Shown here piece after piece: positions 1 through 5,339 of a stretch of DNA of 7,221 bases. Numbering within the stretch: the stretch's first letter is position 1; the number at the start of each line of letters is the position of its first letter. This DNA is from OCS116 cluster bacterium (lineage in GTDB: Bacteria > Pseudomonadota > Alphaproteobacteria > Rhizobiales > OSC116): positions 1-7,221 of the forward strand of contig NVUS02000319.1 in NCBI GenBank assembly GCA_002402005.2, given 5' to 3'. Made by a program: the position numbers and the translations under genes. The notes under the pieces are model-generated. The model ran no database searches. It saw only the letters and a program-made list of their open reading frames with translations, and had not been told where the DNA came from.

Positions 1-87
1 CCGCGCCATACGCCAATGATCTGGCCGTGCGGGCGTCAGGCTTGAGCCTTTCTCATCATTCATCGAGTTCCAATTCATTGATAACAT
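1..87 (-). CDS. 5' fragment of an unidentified gene, runs off the left edge
   Basis: A minus-strand frame stays open from the window edge up to an in-frame TAA at 129-127 and contains three possible ATG starts, at 87, 78 and 63. The start at 87 has the best ribosome site (GGGA, 6 nt upstream); the one at 63 has GGAA only 4 nt upstream. From the start at 63 the protein would begin MNDEKGSSLTPARPDHWRMA. The hydrophilic stretch rich in charged residues and proline looks like a real N-terminus, but I do not recognise the family. It is divergent from the SCO gene, and a TTGACT promoter-like element lies upstream at 118-146. Only 21 to 29 codons are visible, so a chance open frame cannot be excluded. 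Confidence 0.4.
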   Translation of the reverse strand, partial: MLSMNWNSMNDEKGSSLTPARPDHWRMAR

Positions 88-117
88 ATAGTTTCCCGTT
101 ATAATTTGGCTCAATCT

Positions 118-146
118 GTAGTAAGTTTACCCGTTTTTCAAGTCAA
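118..146 (-). promoter_or_regulatory. candidate sigma-70 promoter for the left-edge gene
   Basis: Read on the minus strand, TTGACT (146-141) is followed after exactly 17 bp by TACTAC (123-118). The -35 box matches five of six consensus bases; the -10 box matches only three. Transcription would start near 111, giving a leader of about 24 nt to the ATG at 87. A second -10-like string, TATAAC, lies closer to the gene at 105-100 but has no good -35 partner. Confidence 0.3.
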
Positions 147-241
147 TTTACAGCCAATTATGTTTGGGCGTGGAATGAATGATTAATCAGGGGTAAATTT
201 ATCGTTATGCGACTGCTTGTCGCCTTGTTAAATGTTACGAA

Positions 242-250
242 TGCTATATC
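242..250 (+). promoter_or_regulatory. candidate extended -10 promoter for the SCO operon
   Basis: TGCTATATC fits an extended -10 element (TGn followed by TATATC) and also contains CTATAT, the -10 form common in alphaproteobacteria. No correctly spaced -35 is visible: TTGTTA at 225-230 is too close and TTGTCG at 217-222 too far. A start of transcription near 256 would leave about 25 nt before the ATG at 281 and would exclude the TTG at 251 as translation start. A 10-bp palindrome, TGATTAATCA (180-189), lies upstream and could be an operator, with no further support. Confidence 0.3.
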
Positions 251-280
251 TTGAAACTGAATTTAAAAAAAGGTTATATC

Positions 281-883
281 ATGTCTCGTACCCGACTCAT
301 TTCTGCACTTGTTGGTATTATTATTTTACTCGTTGGCGCCGCCATTTATGTTTATAACGACCGGCCAGCCGAAAATTTTGAACAGGTCAGCACTTCGGCA
401 CTGATTGGTGGCGATTTTGCATTGACCGACCATAATGGCAAGGCCGTGACCCAAGATGATTATAAAGGCGTTAAAAAGTTGGTGTTTTTTGGCTTTACCA
501 ATTGCCCCGCCGTTTGCCCGACCGAATTGTATAACATTGCCACCACATTGGATGAATTGGGCGCAGAAAATGCCAAAAAAATCCAAGTTCTATTCATCAG
601 CATTGACCCAGAACAAGACACGCCTGAAATGATGAAGGAATATGTTGAAGCATTTCATGATGATTTTATCGGCTTAACTGGTACTGTTGAACAAGTGGCA
701 AAAGCCGCCAAGGCCTTCCGGGTTTATTATGCCAGAATCCCCGAAGAGGATAGCGAGATTGGTTATACGATGGATCATAGCGCTTATAGCTATTTGATGG
801 ATGAGAATAACCAATATCTAACTCATCTGCCGCCAAATAGCGAAATTGAAGATATGGTGGTTAAAATTAGAGAATTTTTGTGA
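281..883 (+). CDS. SCO1/SenC/PrrC-family copper protein, membrane anchored
   Basis: SCO proteins have a thioredoxin fold on the outer face of the cytoplasmic membrane; they deliver copper to, or reduce, the CuA site of cytochrome c oxidase. I chose ATG 281 (200 aa) because AAAAGG lies 7 nt upstream; an in-frame TTG at 251 has no such site. In this numbering a single membrane helix spans about residues 6-25. The metal motif CPAVCP gives Cys75 and Cys79, and the distal ligand is His166 in MDHSAYSYLMD. The usual family motif is CPDVCP, so Ala replaces the common Asp between the cysteines; all three ligands are kept. SIDPEQDTPE is the typical segment after the central strand. Length and domain are complete. 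The next gene starts inside this gene's stop codon, so the two are probably co-translated. No oxidase gene is visible in the window. Confidence 0.93.
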   Translation: MSRTRLISALVGIIILLVGAAIYVYNDRPAENFEQVSTSALIGGDFALTDHNGKAVTQDDYKGVKKLVFFGFTNCPAVCPTELYNIATTLDELGAENAKKIQVLFISIDPEQDTPEMMKEYVEAFHDDFIGLTGTVEQVAKAAKAFRVYYARIPEEDSEIGYTMDHSAYSYLMDENNQYLTHLPPNSEIEDMVVKIREFL

Positions 884-1620
884 TCGATTTAGTGGGTTTG
901 TTAAAACCCAAAACGTCAAAAGACAGTGTAATTTTTATCGAGGTTGACGGTCAGCAAATTGAAATATTGCTGATCCGCAACAAACGCTCCAAACGCCTAA
1001 CATTGCGCCAAAATTTAAGCGGTGGGAATTTCAAACTATCCATGCCGATGCGCAGCAGCATTGCCCAAGCCAAAGCTTTTTGTAATGAGCATGCTAGCTG
1101 GATTGCCGACAAATCCATCACCATGCAGGACATGGTTATATTTGAACACGGCCAGAGAATTCCATTGCGTGGCGATCAAGTAAAACTGATTTTTTTAGAC
1201 CAGTTACGTGGCCAAACCTTATTGTTGGCCGATGAATTGCGCGTGACCGGCGGTAGTGATTATGCGCCGCGCCGCCTGACCACTTGGCTAAAGGCCGAGG
1301 CCAAAACCGACATTGTGAGCGCCATTGAAAAATACCAGCCATTGCTAGATGTCAAGCATAGCAAATTGACCATAAGAGATACCAAAAGCCGTTGGGGGTC
1401 TTGCTCATCATCCAAAGCTTTGTCATTCTCGTGGCGCTTGGTTTTGGCACCGCCCAATGTGTTGGATTATGTGGTGGCGCATGAGCTGGCGCATATATTG
1501 GAAATGAACCATTCGGCTAAGTTTTGGGCGCATGTTGAGCGGGTCTGCCCGCATATGAATGACAGCCGAAATTGGCTGAAAACTAACGGTGGTCAATTGC
1601 ATCAAATTCGTGTTAAGTAA
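880..1620 (+). CDS. YgjP-like (DUF45/M48-type) zinc metallopeptidase
   Basis: This 246-residue protein belongs to the YgjP/DUF45 group of SprT-like predicted zinc metallopeptidases. The diagnostic C-terminal block is intact: RWGSCSS at about 171-177, then VVAHELAH with the HExxH zinc motif at 201-205 and a further His211 before KFWAHV, the usual third-ligand region. The N-terminal part carries the typical IRNKRSKRLTLR segment (about 32-43). There is no signal peptide or membrane helix, so the enzyme is probably cytoplasmic. Substrates of the family are not well established. The start is GTG at 880, overlapping the SCO stop codon as GTGA, which implies translational coupling; there is no strong SD of its own. 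Association of the family with copper or oxidase biology is not something I can confirm; the coupling to SCO here is only contextual. Confidence 0.88.
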   Translation: MIDLVGLLKPKTSKDSVIFIEVDGQQIEILLIRNKRSKRLTLRQNLSGGNFKLSMPMRSSIAQAKAFCNEHASWIADKSITMQDMVIFEHGQRIPLRGDQVKLIFLDQLRGQTLLLADELRVTGGSDYAPRRLTTWLKAEAKTDIVSAIEKYQPLLDVKHSKLTIRDTKSRWGSCSSSKALSFSWRLVLAPPNVLDYVVAHELAHILEMNHSAKFWAHVERVCPHMNDSRNWLKTNGGQLHQIRVK

Positions 1621-1650
1621 GCCTAATTTTTATATAAAGCGACATTCATT

Positions 1651-2856
1651 GTGACATCAAAAACCACGGCTCCAGTTTGGGGCATGACTATATTATTAGC
1701 CGCCATCACCTCCATTCAACCCCTGTCGACAGATTTATATCTACCGTCAATGTTAAGCATTGCGGCCTTTTATGAAACCGATATGGCGCATGTTCAATTC
1801 ACCCTCACTGCTTTTATGGTAGGTTTTATAGTTGGGCAGATTATTTACGGGCCATTTACCGATAAATATGGCCGCAAACCGATCATGTTAATCTCGCTCG
1901 GGGTTTATATTTTTGGCACGTTGATTTGCCTATTTGCTGGCAATATCGAAACATTGGTTTTGGGACGGTTTTTTCAGGCAGTGGGTGGTTCTGGTCCGGT
2001 GATTATCAGCCGGGCGGTGGTGCGTGACCGCCACAAAGGCGCTGCTGCTGGCAGAATGCTGGCATCGATGGGTTTTATTATGGGTTTTGTGCCGCTAATC
2101 GCACCGGTTATTGGTGGGTTTATTGAGACTTATTTGGGCTGGCAGGCACATTTTTATGTATTTTTGGGCTTTGGCTCGATGTTGATTTTGTTGGTTATCT
2201 TCTTTCTGCCCGAAACCATCAATCAAAAAACCACTGCAAAATTAACCCCTCGTGGTTTTGTTAAAATTTATGATGGCCTATTTGCAAGCAAAGTGTTTCG
2301 GTTCTTCTCGGCGCGTATTGGTTTTGGTTTTGGTGGCTTGTTTGCTTTCATTACCGGCTCATCATATTATATGCAAACCCGTTTTGAATTGACCCCCAAA
2401 CAATTTGGTTTTGCCTTTGCCTCTGTCGTTGTTGGCTTTATGTTGGGTGCATTGCTTGGAGGGCGTCTTACCGGGCGCGTGGGGGTTTATAAAACCATAT
2501 TTTTTGGCACATCTTTGCAGATTGTTGGCGGCATCAGCATGTTTTTATTGCACAATGCTGGCGTGTTCCATGTGGCACAAATTGCGTTCCCGATGTTTTT
2601 ATACCTGTTGGGCAATGGCATCATTATGCCGCAAAGCCAAGCCGGTAGCATGGCTGAATTTCCGCACAAAGCCGGTGCGGCATCATCCTTATCGGGCGTG
2701 GTGCAGGTGAGCTTTGGCGCGGTTACAGGCGCTTTGGTCGGCACTTTGATTGAGGATTATATCATTATTTTGCCCTTGGTGATTATGCTCATTTCAATTG
2801 CGAATTTTTACCCAAGCTTCCGCCATCGTAACGATCATTTACCCGAAGAATTATAA
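1651..2856 (+). CDS. Bcr/CflA-type MFS multidrug efflux transporter
   Basis: A 401-residue inner-membrane transporter of the major facilitator superfamily, DHA1 drug:H+ antiporter group, Bcr/CflA branch. Evidence: about 12 hydrophobic segments; the opening LSTDLYLPSM (about 25-34), which matches the P(L/I)xxDMYLPA signature of Bcr/CflA proteins; the motif A loop GPFTDKYGRKP (about 67-77); and RFFQAVGGSGPVIISRAVVR (about 106-125), the family's second signature. Length is normal. I use the GTG at 1651, since it adds a short polar N-terminus; an in-frame ATG at 1684 would remove 11 residues and cannot be excluded, and neither has a strong SD. It lies 30 bp after the metallopeptidase with no terminator between, so it may be transcribed with the SCO genes. 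Substrate is unknown; drug efflux is a family-level inference. Its stop shares a TTATAA hexamer with the convergent gene. Confidence 0.92.
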   Translation: MTSKTTAPVWGMTILLAAITSIQPLSTDLYLPSMLSIAAFYETDMAHVQFTLTAFMVGFIVGQIIYGPFTDKYGRKPIMLISLGVYIFGTLICLFAGNIETLVLGRFFQAVGGSGPVIISRAVVRDRHKGAAAGRMLASMGFIMGFVPLIAPVIGGFIETYLGWQAHFYVFLGFGSMLILLVIFFLPETINQKTTAKLTPRGFVKIYDGLFASKVFRFFSARIGFGFGGLFAFITGSSYYMQTRFELTPKQFGFAFASVVVGFMLGALLGGRLTGRVGVYKTIFFGTSLQIVGGISMFLLHNAGVFHVAQIAFPMFLYLLGNGIIMPQSQAGSMAEFPHKAGAASSLSGVVQVSFGAVTGALVGTLIEDYIIILPLVIMLISIANFYPSFRHRNDHLPEEL

Positions 2857-3348
2857 AGCCGCTTCGAGCTGTTTGATATATTTATCCATGCTGGCATAAT
2901 GCCCCATGATGAATTTGGAAACAAAACGAAATAAAATGTTATAAACTTCGCCATTTTCAGTGATGGTGAGGCTGGTTCTGTTGCCATTTGCGACTAGCTC
3001 AAATGTCCATTTGCCGCCAAAATCTAATTTGTCGCCAACGATTTTACGTACCAATTTCTGGCCTTCAATTTGCTCGATGGTTATGAAATCTAGTGATTCA
3101 TTTGCCGATTTAAATTCTTGCCAAACTTCATTGCCGTTTGCATCTAATTTCATTTCGACTCTGAGCAGTTCTTTGCGCCATTTTGGCATATCAGCATATT
3201 GAGTGATAAACGCCCATATTTTTGCTGGCGGGGCGTTGAGCTCTATGCTGCGTGACGCGGTGTGTTTAATTGGCAAAAGCGCACCAATGGTTAAAATACT
3301 CACCACCAAAAGGGCTAAAAAACCAATGCCATAATATAAATAAGTCAT
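2851..3348 (-). CDS. SRPBCC (START-like, polyketide cyclase/dehydrase) membrane-anchored protein
   Basis: A 165-residue protein with one N-terminal hydrophobic helix (about residues 3-27), followed by an SRPBCC fold. Supporting features: the opening strand ASRSIELNAPPAKIWAFIT (about 31-49), a standard SRPBCC start where the helix after the Pro pair begins the ligand cavity; YADMPKW (51-57), the frequent D-x-P-x-W turn; and a final amphipathic helix after GHYASMDKY. Such proteins bind hydrophobic small molecules, but no specific ligand can be inferred. The ATG at 3348 is preceded by AAAGGA 6 to 8 nt upstream, a strong SD. It is divergently transcribed from a MarR regulator, with 70 bp between them, so it is a natural candidate target of that regulator. 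The final Leu-stop codons overlap those of the MFS gene by 6 bp. Confidence 0.82.
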   Translation of the reverse strand: MTYLYYGIGFLALLVVSILTIGALLPIKHTASRSIELNAPPAKIWAFITQYADMPKWRKELLRVEMKLDANGNEVWQEFKSANESLDFITIEQIEGQKLVRKIVGDKLDFGGKWTFELVANGNRTSLTITENGEVYNILFRFVSKFIMGHYASMDKYIKQLEAAL

Positions 3349-3373
3349 ATTTTTTCCTTTAAATTTAACTGAC

Positions 3374-3402
3374 TATAATATTAAATATCAACAAAAACAC
3401 AA
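3374..3402. promoter_or_regulatory. overlapping divergent promoters and candidate MarR operator
   Basis: On the plus strand there is a perfect TATAAT at 3374-3379 facing the MarR gene (predicted transcript start near 3386, about 33-nt leader), but its -35 position is poor. On the minus strand TTGTGT (3402-3397), a 16-bp spacer and TATTAT (3380-3375) face the SRPBCC gene, with a leader of about 20 nt. The two -10 boxes occupy almost the same bases. Within them lie two short inverted repeats, TAATATTA (3376-3383) and ATATT-A-AATAT (3378-3388). A regulator binding here would block both promoters, the usual autoregulatory layout for a MarR gene divergent from its target. Read by eye; the AT-richness makes chance palindromes likely. 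Confidence 0.4.
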
Positions 3403-3418
3403 TCGTTAGGCAAACCGA

Positions 3419-3856
3419 ATGAAAAAAGCTGTTCTAGAGATTCAAACGTTATATCCGCGTATTTATATGGCTTGCCATGTAGAGCATATCAAACGCCGCT
3501 CGTCGGATGAGCAGATCTCGGCACGTGATGCTTCTATTTTGGCGCATTTGACCGAGGATTATTTTCAATCGCCCAAGACATTGGCCGCACATATGAGCAT
3601 TGCCGCCTCAACCTTATCTGAGGCTTTGCATCATCTGGTTTCATTGGGTTATGTTAAATTTGCTGCGGATGAAAATGACGGCCGCCAAACGCGGTTTCGC
3701 ATCACCCCAAAAGGTCGAAAAGCCATTGCTGAAAATTCGGTTTTAGACGGCAAAAAGCTTGAAAGCTTGTTGGCAACCATGGCTGAATCTGACCAACAAA
3801 AAATAGTTGAAGGGTTGCGGTTATTGGCCGACGCAGCGATTGATCAAAAAGATTGA
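3419..3856 (+). CDS. MarR-family winged helix-turn-helix transcriptional regulator
   Basis: A 145-residue cytoplasmic DNA-binding protein of MarR type, expected to act as a dimer and usually as a repressor released by a small ligand. The helix-turn-helix is at about residues 52-78 (PKTLAAHMSIAASTLSEALH then LVSLGYV). It is followed by the wing with the typical DENDGRQTRFRITPKGR (84-100), where the Asp-Gly-Arg and the Thr-x-x-Gly turn match the family pattern. The flanking helices at 1-45 and 105-140 would make the dimer interface. Length is normal. ATG 3419 has an AGG 8 nt upstream. It is divergent from the SRPBCC gene with overlapping promoters, so autoregulation and control of that gene are likely. 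The EamA transporter 36 bp downstream could be a further target if co-transcribed. The ligand is unknown. Confidence 0.88.
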   Translation: MKKAVLEIQTLYPRIYMACHVEHIKRRSSDEQISARDASILAHLTEDYFQSPKTLAAHMSIAASTLSEALHHLVSLGYVKFAADENDGRQTRFRITPKGRKAIAENSVLDGKKLESLLATMAESDQQKIVEGLRLLADAAIDQKD

Positions 3857-3878
3857 TTCGACAAGCAGCGGGAAGAAT

Positions 3879-3884
3879 TATAAT
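3879..3884 (+). promoter_or_regulatory. perfect TATAAT just before the EamA start (possible leaderless mRNA)
   Basis: TATAAT lies 8 nt before the ATG at 3893. If used as a -10 box, transcription would begin at about 3891-3893, on or next to the start codon. No SD is present in the normal window: GGAAG at 3871-3875 is 17 nt away. A -35 is poor (TTGATT at 3853-3858 would need a 20-bp spacer). Confidence 0.3.
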
Positions 3885-3892
3885 CAGACCTC

Positions 3893-4774
3893 ATGAACAG
3901 TAAATTTTTAAATTATGCAGCTTTGCATTTTGCCATTTTCAGCTGGGGCGCCTCGGGCGTGACCGCCAATTTAATGTCGTTGCCGGCATCGGGCATCACC
4001 GTGTATCGCTCGGCGATTGCCTTTGTGATTTTGCTTATTTTAAACCAATTTATCAAATCGGCAGTCAAATTATCAACCCGTGAGAAAATACAATTGCTAC
4101 TAACCGGCACTATTTTGGGCATTCATTGGTGGTGTTTTTTCGCATCAATCAAATATTCAACCGTGTCGATAGCGCTAATCTGCATTGCTTCTGGGCCAAT
4201 ATTTATCGCCATTTTACAGCCCATATTTGACAAAAGCCGCGTTAAAAAATCGCAACTCATTTTGGGCAGCACATCAATTGTCGCCTTGGCGATTATTTTT
4301 GAATTTGAAAGCCAATATGCATTGGGCATTATGATTGGCTTGCTTGCTGGTCTATTGGATGCCTTTTACACATTCTTCACCAGCCGCACTAACCAAAAAA
4401 TCAACTCCAGTGTGATGGCACAATATCAATTATTCGGCGCAGCAGCGGTTATTTTCGGCCTTTATGTATTCATCGAACCAGATTGGCAATGGCTAACCCT
4501 AACCACTCAAGCCGATGTTTGGGGTGTATTATTCCTGGGTGTAGTGTGTAGCGCCATGGCCATGACACTTTATGTTTTCGCCGTCAAAAAACTCTCCGCT
4601 TTCACCGCAATTTTATCGCTCAACCTAGAAGCCGTCTATGGCATCGCCCTAGCACTGATTATATTCGGCGAAAAAGAATATATGTCCGCCGGCCTATATT
4701 TCGGTGGTGCCATGTTAATTTGCTGCGTCATCGCCGACGGCTATTTCAGCCGCGAAAAACCAGCCAAGGCCTAA
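3893..4774 (+). CDS. EamA/DMT-family transporter, substrate unknown
   Basis: A 293-residue inner-membrane protein of the drug/metabolite transporter superfamily with about ten hydrophobic segments, arranged as two EamA repeats (about 7-136 and 146-281). Family marks: the first helix with WGASGVTANL (18-27), the conserved Arg in TVYRSAIAF (36-44), and in the second repeat the SLNLEAVYGIALALIIFGE segment (242-260), which corresponds to the conserved P-V-x-x-x-L-x-G-E end of EamA repeats with Ala in place of the common Pro. It is only distantly similar in sequence to the second EamA protein of this window and has no riboswitch, so it should not be assumed to carry riboflavin. Its usual exports (amino acids, metabolites) are only family-level guesses. 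It follows the MarR gene by 36 bp and either shares its transcript or uses the TATAAT at 3879. No terminator is visible directly after it. Confidence 0.85.
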   Translation: MNSKFLNYAALHFAIFSWGASGVTANLMSLPASGITVYRSAIAFVILLILNQFIKSAVKLSTREKIQLLLTGTILGIHWWCFFASIKYSTVSIALICIASGPIFIAILQPIFDKSRVKKSQLILGSTSIVALAIIFEFESQYALGIMIGLLAGLLDAFYTFFTSRTNQKINSSVMAQYQLFGAAAVIFGLYVFIEPDWQWLTLTTQADVWGVLFLGVVCSAMAMTLYVFAVKKLSAFTAILSLNLEAVYGIALALIIFGEKEYMSAGLYFGGAMLICCVIADGYFSREKPAKA

Positions 4775-5065
4775 CAGCACAACATCATAATTCGCAATTT
4801 CAGCGTAGCACTCAACAGAATATCGCGGGAAAAAAGCCCGAACCCGTCAGGGTGAGGCAAGCGCGACCGCGCGTCGCCGTTAGGCGTAGCAAGTGAACGG
4901 AGTGAATGCACGCAGTGTAGGCATAAGAGCGGAGCGATAAAGCCGTAGCAAGTGATACGGAGTATTGCGCCCGCAGGGGTCAAGCAAAAAAGTACGCTCC
5001 CAGAGCGCTAGCTGTACCCAAATTTCCCTCTTCCCTTTTCATCTTATCCATGATAGTGCTTGGCG
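4775..5065. other. gene-free region between the EamA gene and the ribN leader
   Basis: About 290 bp without a supported gene. The left part (to about 4985) holds a GC-rich block of short hairpins described separately. A further perfect hairpin, CGCTC-CCA-GAGCG, lies at 4995-5007. From 5023 to 5040 there is a pyrimidine tract (TTTCCCTCTTCCCTTTTC). A transcript start for the FMN riboswitch must lie in or near this region, but I see no convincing -35/-10 pair; GATAGT at 5052-5057 is the least bad -10. A 70-codon minus-strand frame (4983-4771) covers the hairpin block and is judged spurious. Confidence 0.7.
4842..4985. repeat. array of short hairpins with GNA-type loops and an internal direct repeat
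   Basis: Within about 140 bp there are at least six tiny inverted repeats: ACCC-GTCA-GGGT (4842-4853), GCGAC-CGCGC-GTCGC (4863-4877), CAC-GCA-GTG (4909-4917), GC-GGA-GC (4929-4935), ATAC-GGA-GTAT (4955-4965, extendable with G-T pairs to 4952-4968) and CCC-GCA-GGG (4970-4978). A weaker AC-GGA-GT is at 4897-4903. Four have GGA or GCA triloops. CGTAGCAAGTGA is present twice (4885-4896 and 4944-4955), each copy followed by ACGGAGT. Both ends carry a CCCG-(T)CAGGG-like string followed by CAAGC. This looks like a dispersed intergenic repeat of REP type rather than a gene, but other copies cannot be checked from this window. Confidence 0.5.
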
Positions 5066-5081
5066 TGCGCAATATTGCGCA
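5066..5081. repeat. perfect 16-bp palindrome abutting the FMN aptamer
   Basis: TGCGCAATATTGCGCA is exactly self-complementary. In RNA the stem could be extended outward by one G-U and one C-G pair (5065-5082 and 5064-5083). It ends at the base before the riboswitch P1 helix begins. It may be a protein operator, or a 5' hairpin that competes with or stacks on P1. Confidence 0.6.
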
Positions 5082-5236
5082 TGTTCTCAGGGCGGGGTGT
5101 AATTCCCCACCGGCGGTATATGAGGCCTAGACCTCACAAGCCCGCGAGCGCCTTTGTTAGATGCAAATTGAACAAAGGGTCAGCAGATCTGGTTAAATTC
5201 CAGAGCCGACGGTCATAGTCCGGATGGAAGAGAACA
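5082..5236 (+). promoter_or_regulatory. FMN riboswitch (RFN element) aptamer
   Basis: All the conserved parts of the RFN element are in order. P1 pairs TGTTCTC (5082-5088) with GAGAACA (5230-5236). AGGGCGGGGTGTAATTCCCC (5089-5108) makes P2, followed by ACCGGCGGTA (5109-5118). There is a variable stem TGAGG/CCTCA (5121-5125 with 5132-5136), then GCCCGCGAGCGCC, and a variable stem CCTTTGTT/AACAAAGG (5151-5158 with 5171-5178). Next come GGTCAGCAGATCTGG, the stem TCTGG/CCAGA (5188-5192 with 5200-5204) and GCCGACGGTCATAGTCCGGATG, the near-invariant 3' block. The RNA binds FMN and normally lowers expression of riboflavin synthesis or uptake genes. Here the only gene downstream is the EamA transporter. 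No U-tract terminator follows, so control is probably at translation. Confidence 0.97.
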
Positions 5237-5243
5237 GGATAGT

Positions 5244-5277
5244 CAAACAAGGGATGTTTGCGCCTTAGCATAAGGTG
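5244..5277 (+). promoter_or_regulatory. two adjacent hairpins directly after the riboswitch aptamer
   Basis: CAAACA (5244-5249) pairs with TGTTTG (5255-5260) around an AGGGA loop. The next base opens a second stem, CGCCTTA (5261-5267) with TAAGGTG (5271-5277), around a GCA triloop, with one G-U pair. Neither is followed by a run of T, so they are not ordinary terminators. The exposed AGGGA loop and the GGTG at 5274-5277 could pair elsewhere; GGTG is complementary to CACC at 5374-5377, the arm of the ribN SD-masking hairpin. They probably belong to the riboswitch expression platform. Confidence 0.45.
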
Positions 5278-5303
5278 TGGCGGCTCTTGGATAACTGCCT
5301 GTG

Positions 5304-5334
5304 CGTCCTGATTCAAACTGTTGATGAAAGGATG
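5304..5334 (+). promoter_or_regulatory. candidate hairpin masking the SD of the leader ORF
   Basis: CGTCCT (5304-5309) can pair with AGGATG (5329-5334), with one G-U pair, and TCAA (5313-5316) with TTGA (5321-5324) inside it. The right arm contains AGGA, the core of the AAAGGA ribosome site (5327-5332) that precedes the leader ORF start at 5340 by 7 nt. If this stem forms, leader translation would be blocked. Confidence 0.35.
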
Positions 5335-5339
5335 AACAG

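Noticed and set aside
251..280. TTG 251 as the start of the SCO gene
   Set aside because: It lies within or just after the likely -10 element and has no SD, while ATG 281 has AAAAGG at good spacing and gives a normal N-terminus just before the membrane helix.
2405..2744. Frames of 85 to 101 codons on both strands inside the MFS gene
   Set aside because: They are shadows of a clear membrane-transporter coding sequence and have no independent support.
4825..4840. CGGG-AAAAAAG-CCCG as a terminator for the upstream EamA gene
   Set aside because: The stem is only 4 bp and no T-run follows on either strand.
4771..4983. 70-codon minus-strand frame over the hairpin block
   Set aside because: It is made almost wholly of the short hairpins and repeat units, overlaps the end of the EamA gene, and shows no SD or recognisable domain; frames over such repeats are usually spurious.
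5060..5080. Sigma-54 promoter (TTGGCGTGCGCAATATTGC)
   Set aside because: The spacing between GG and the final GC is 13 bp, not the required 10, and the string is explained by the palindrome.
5237..5300. Intrinsic terminator as riboswitch expression platform
   Set aside because: Good hairpins are present at 5244-5277, but no T-run follows either of them.
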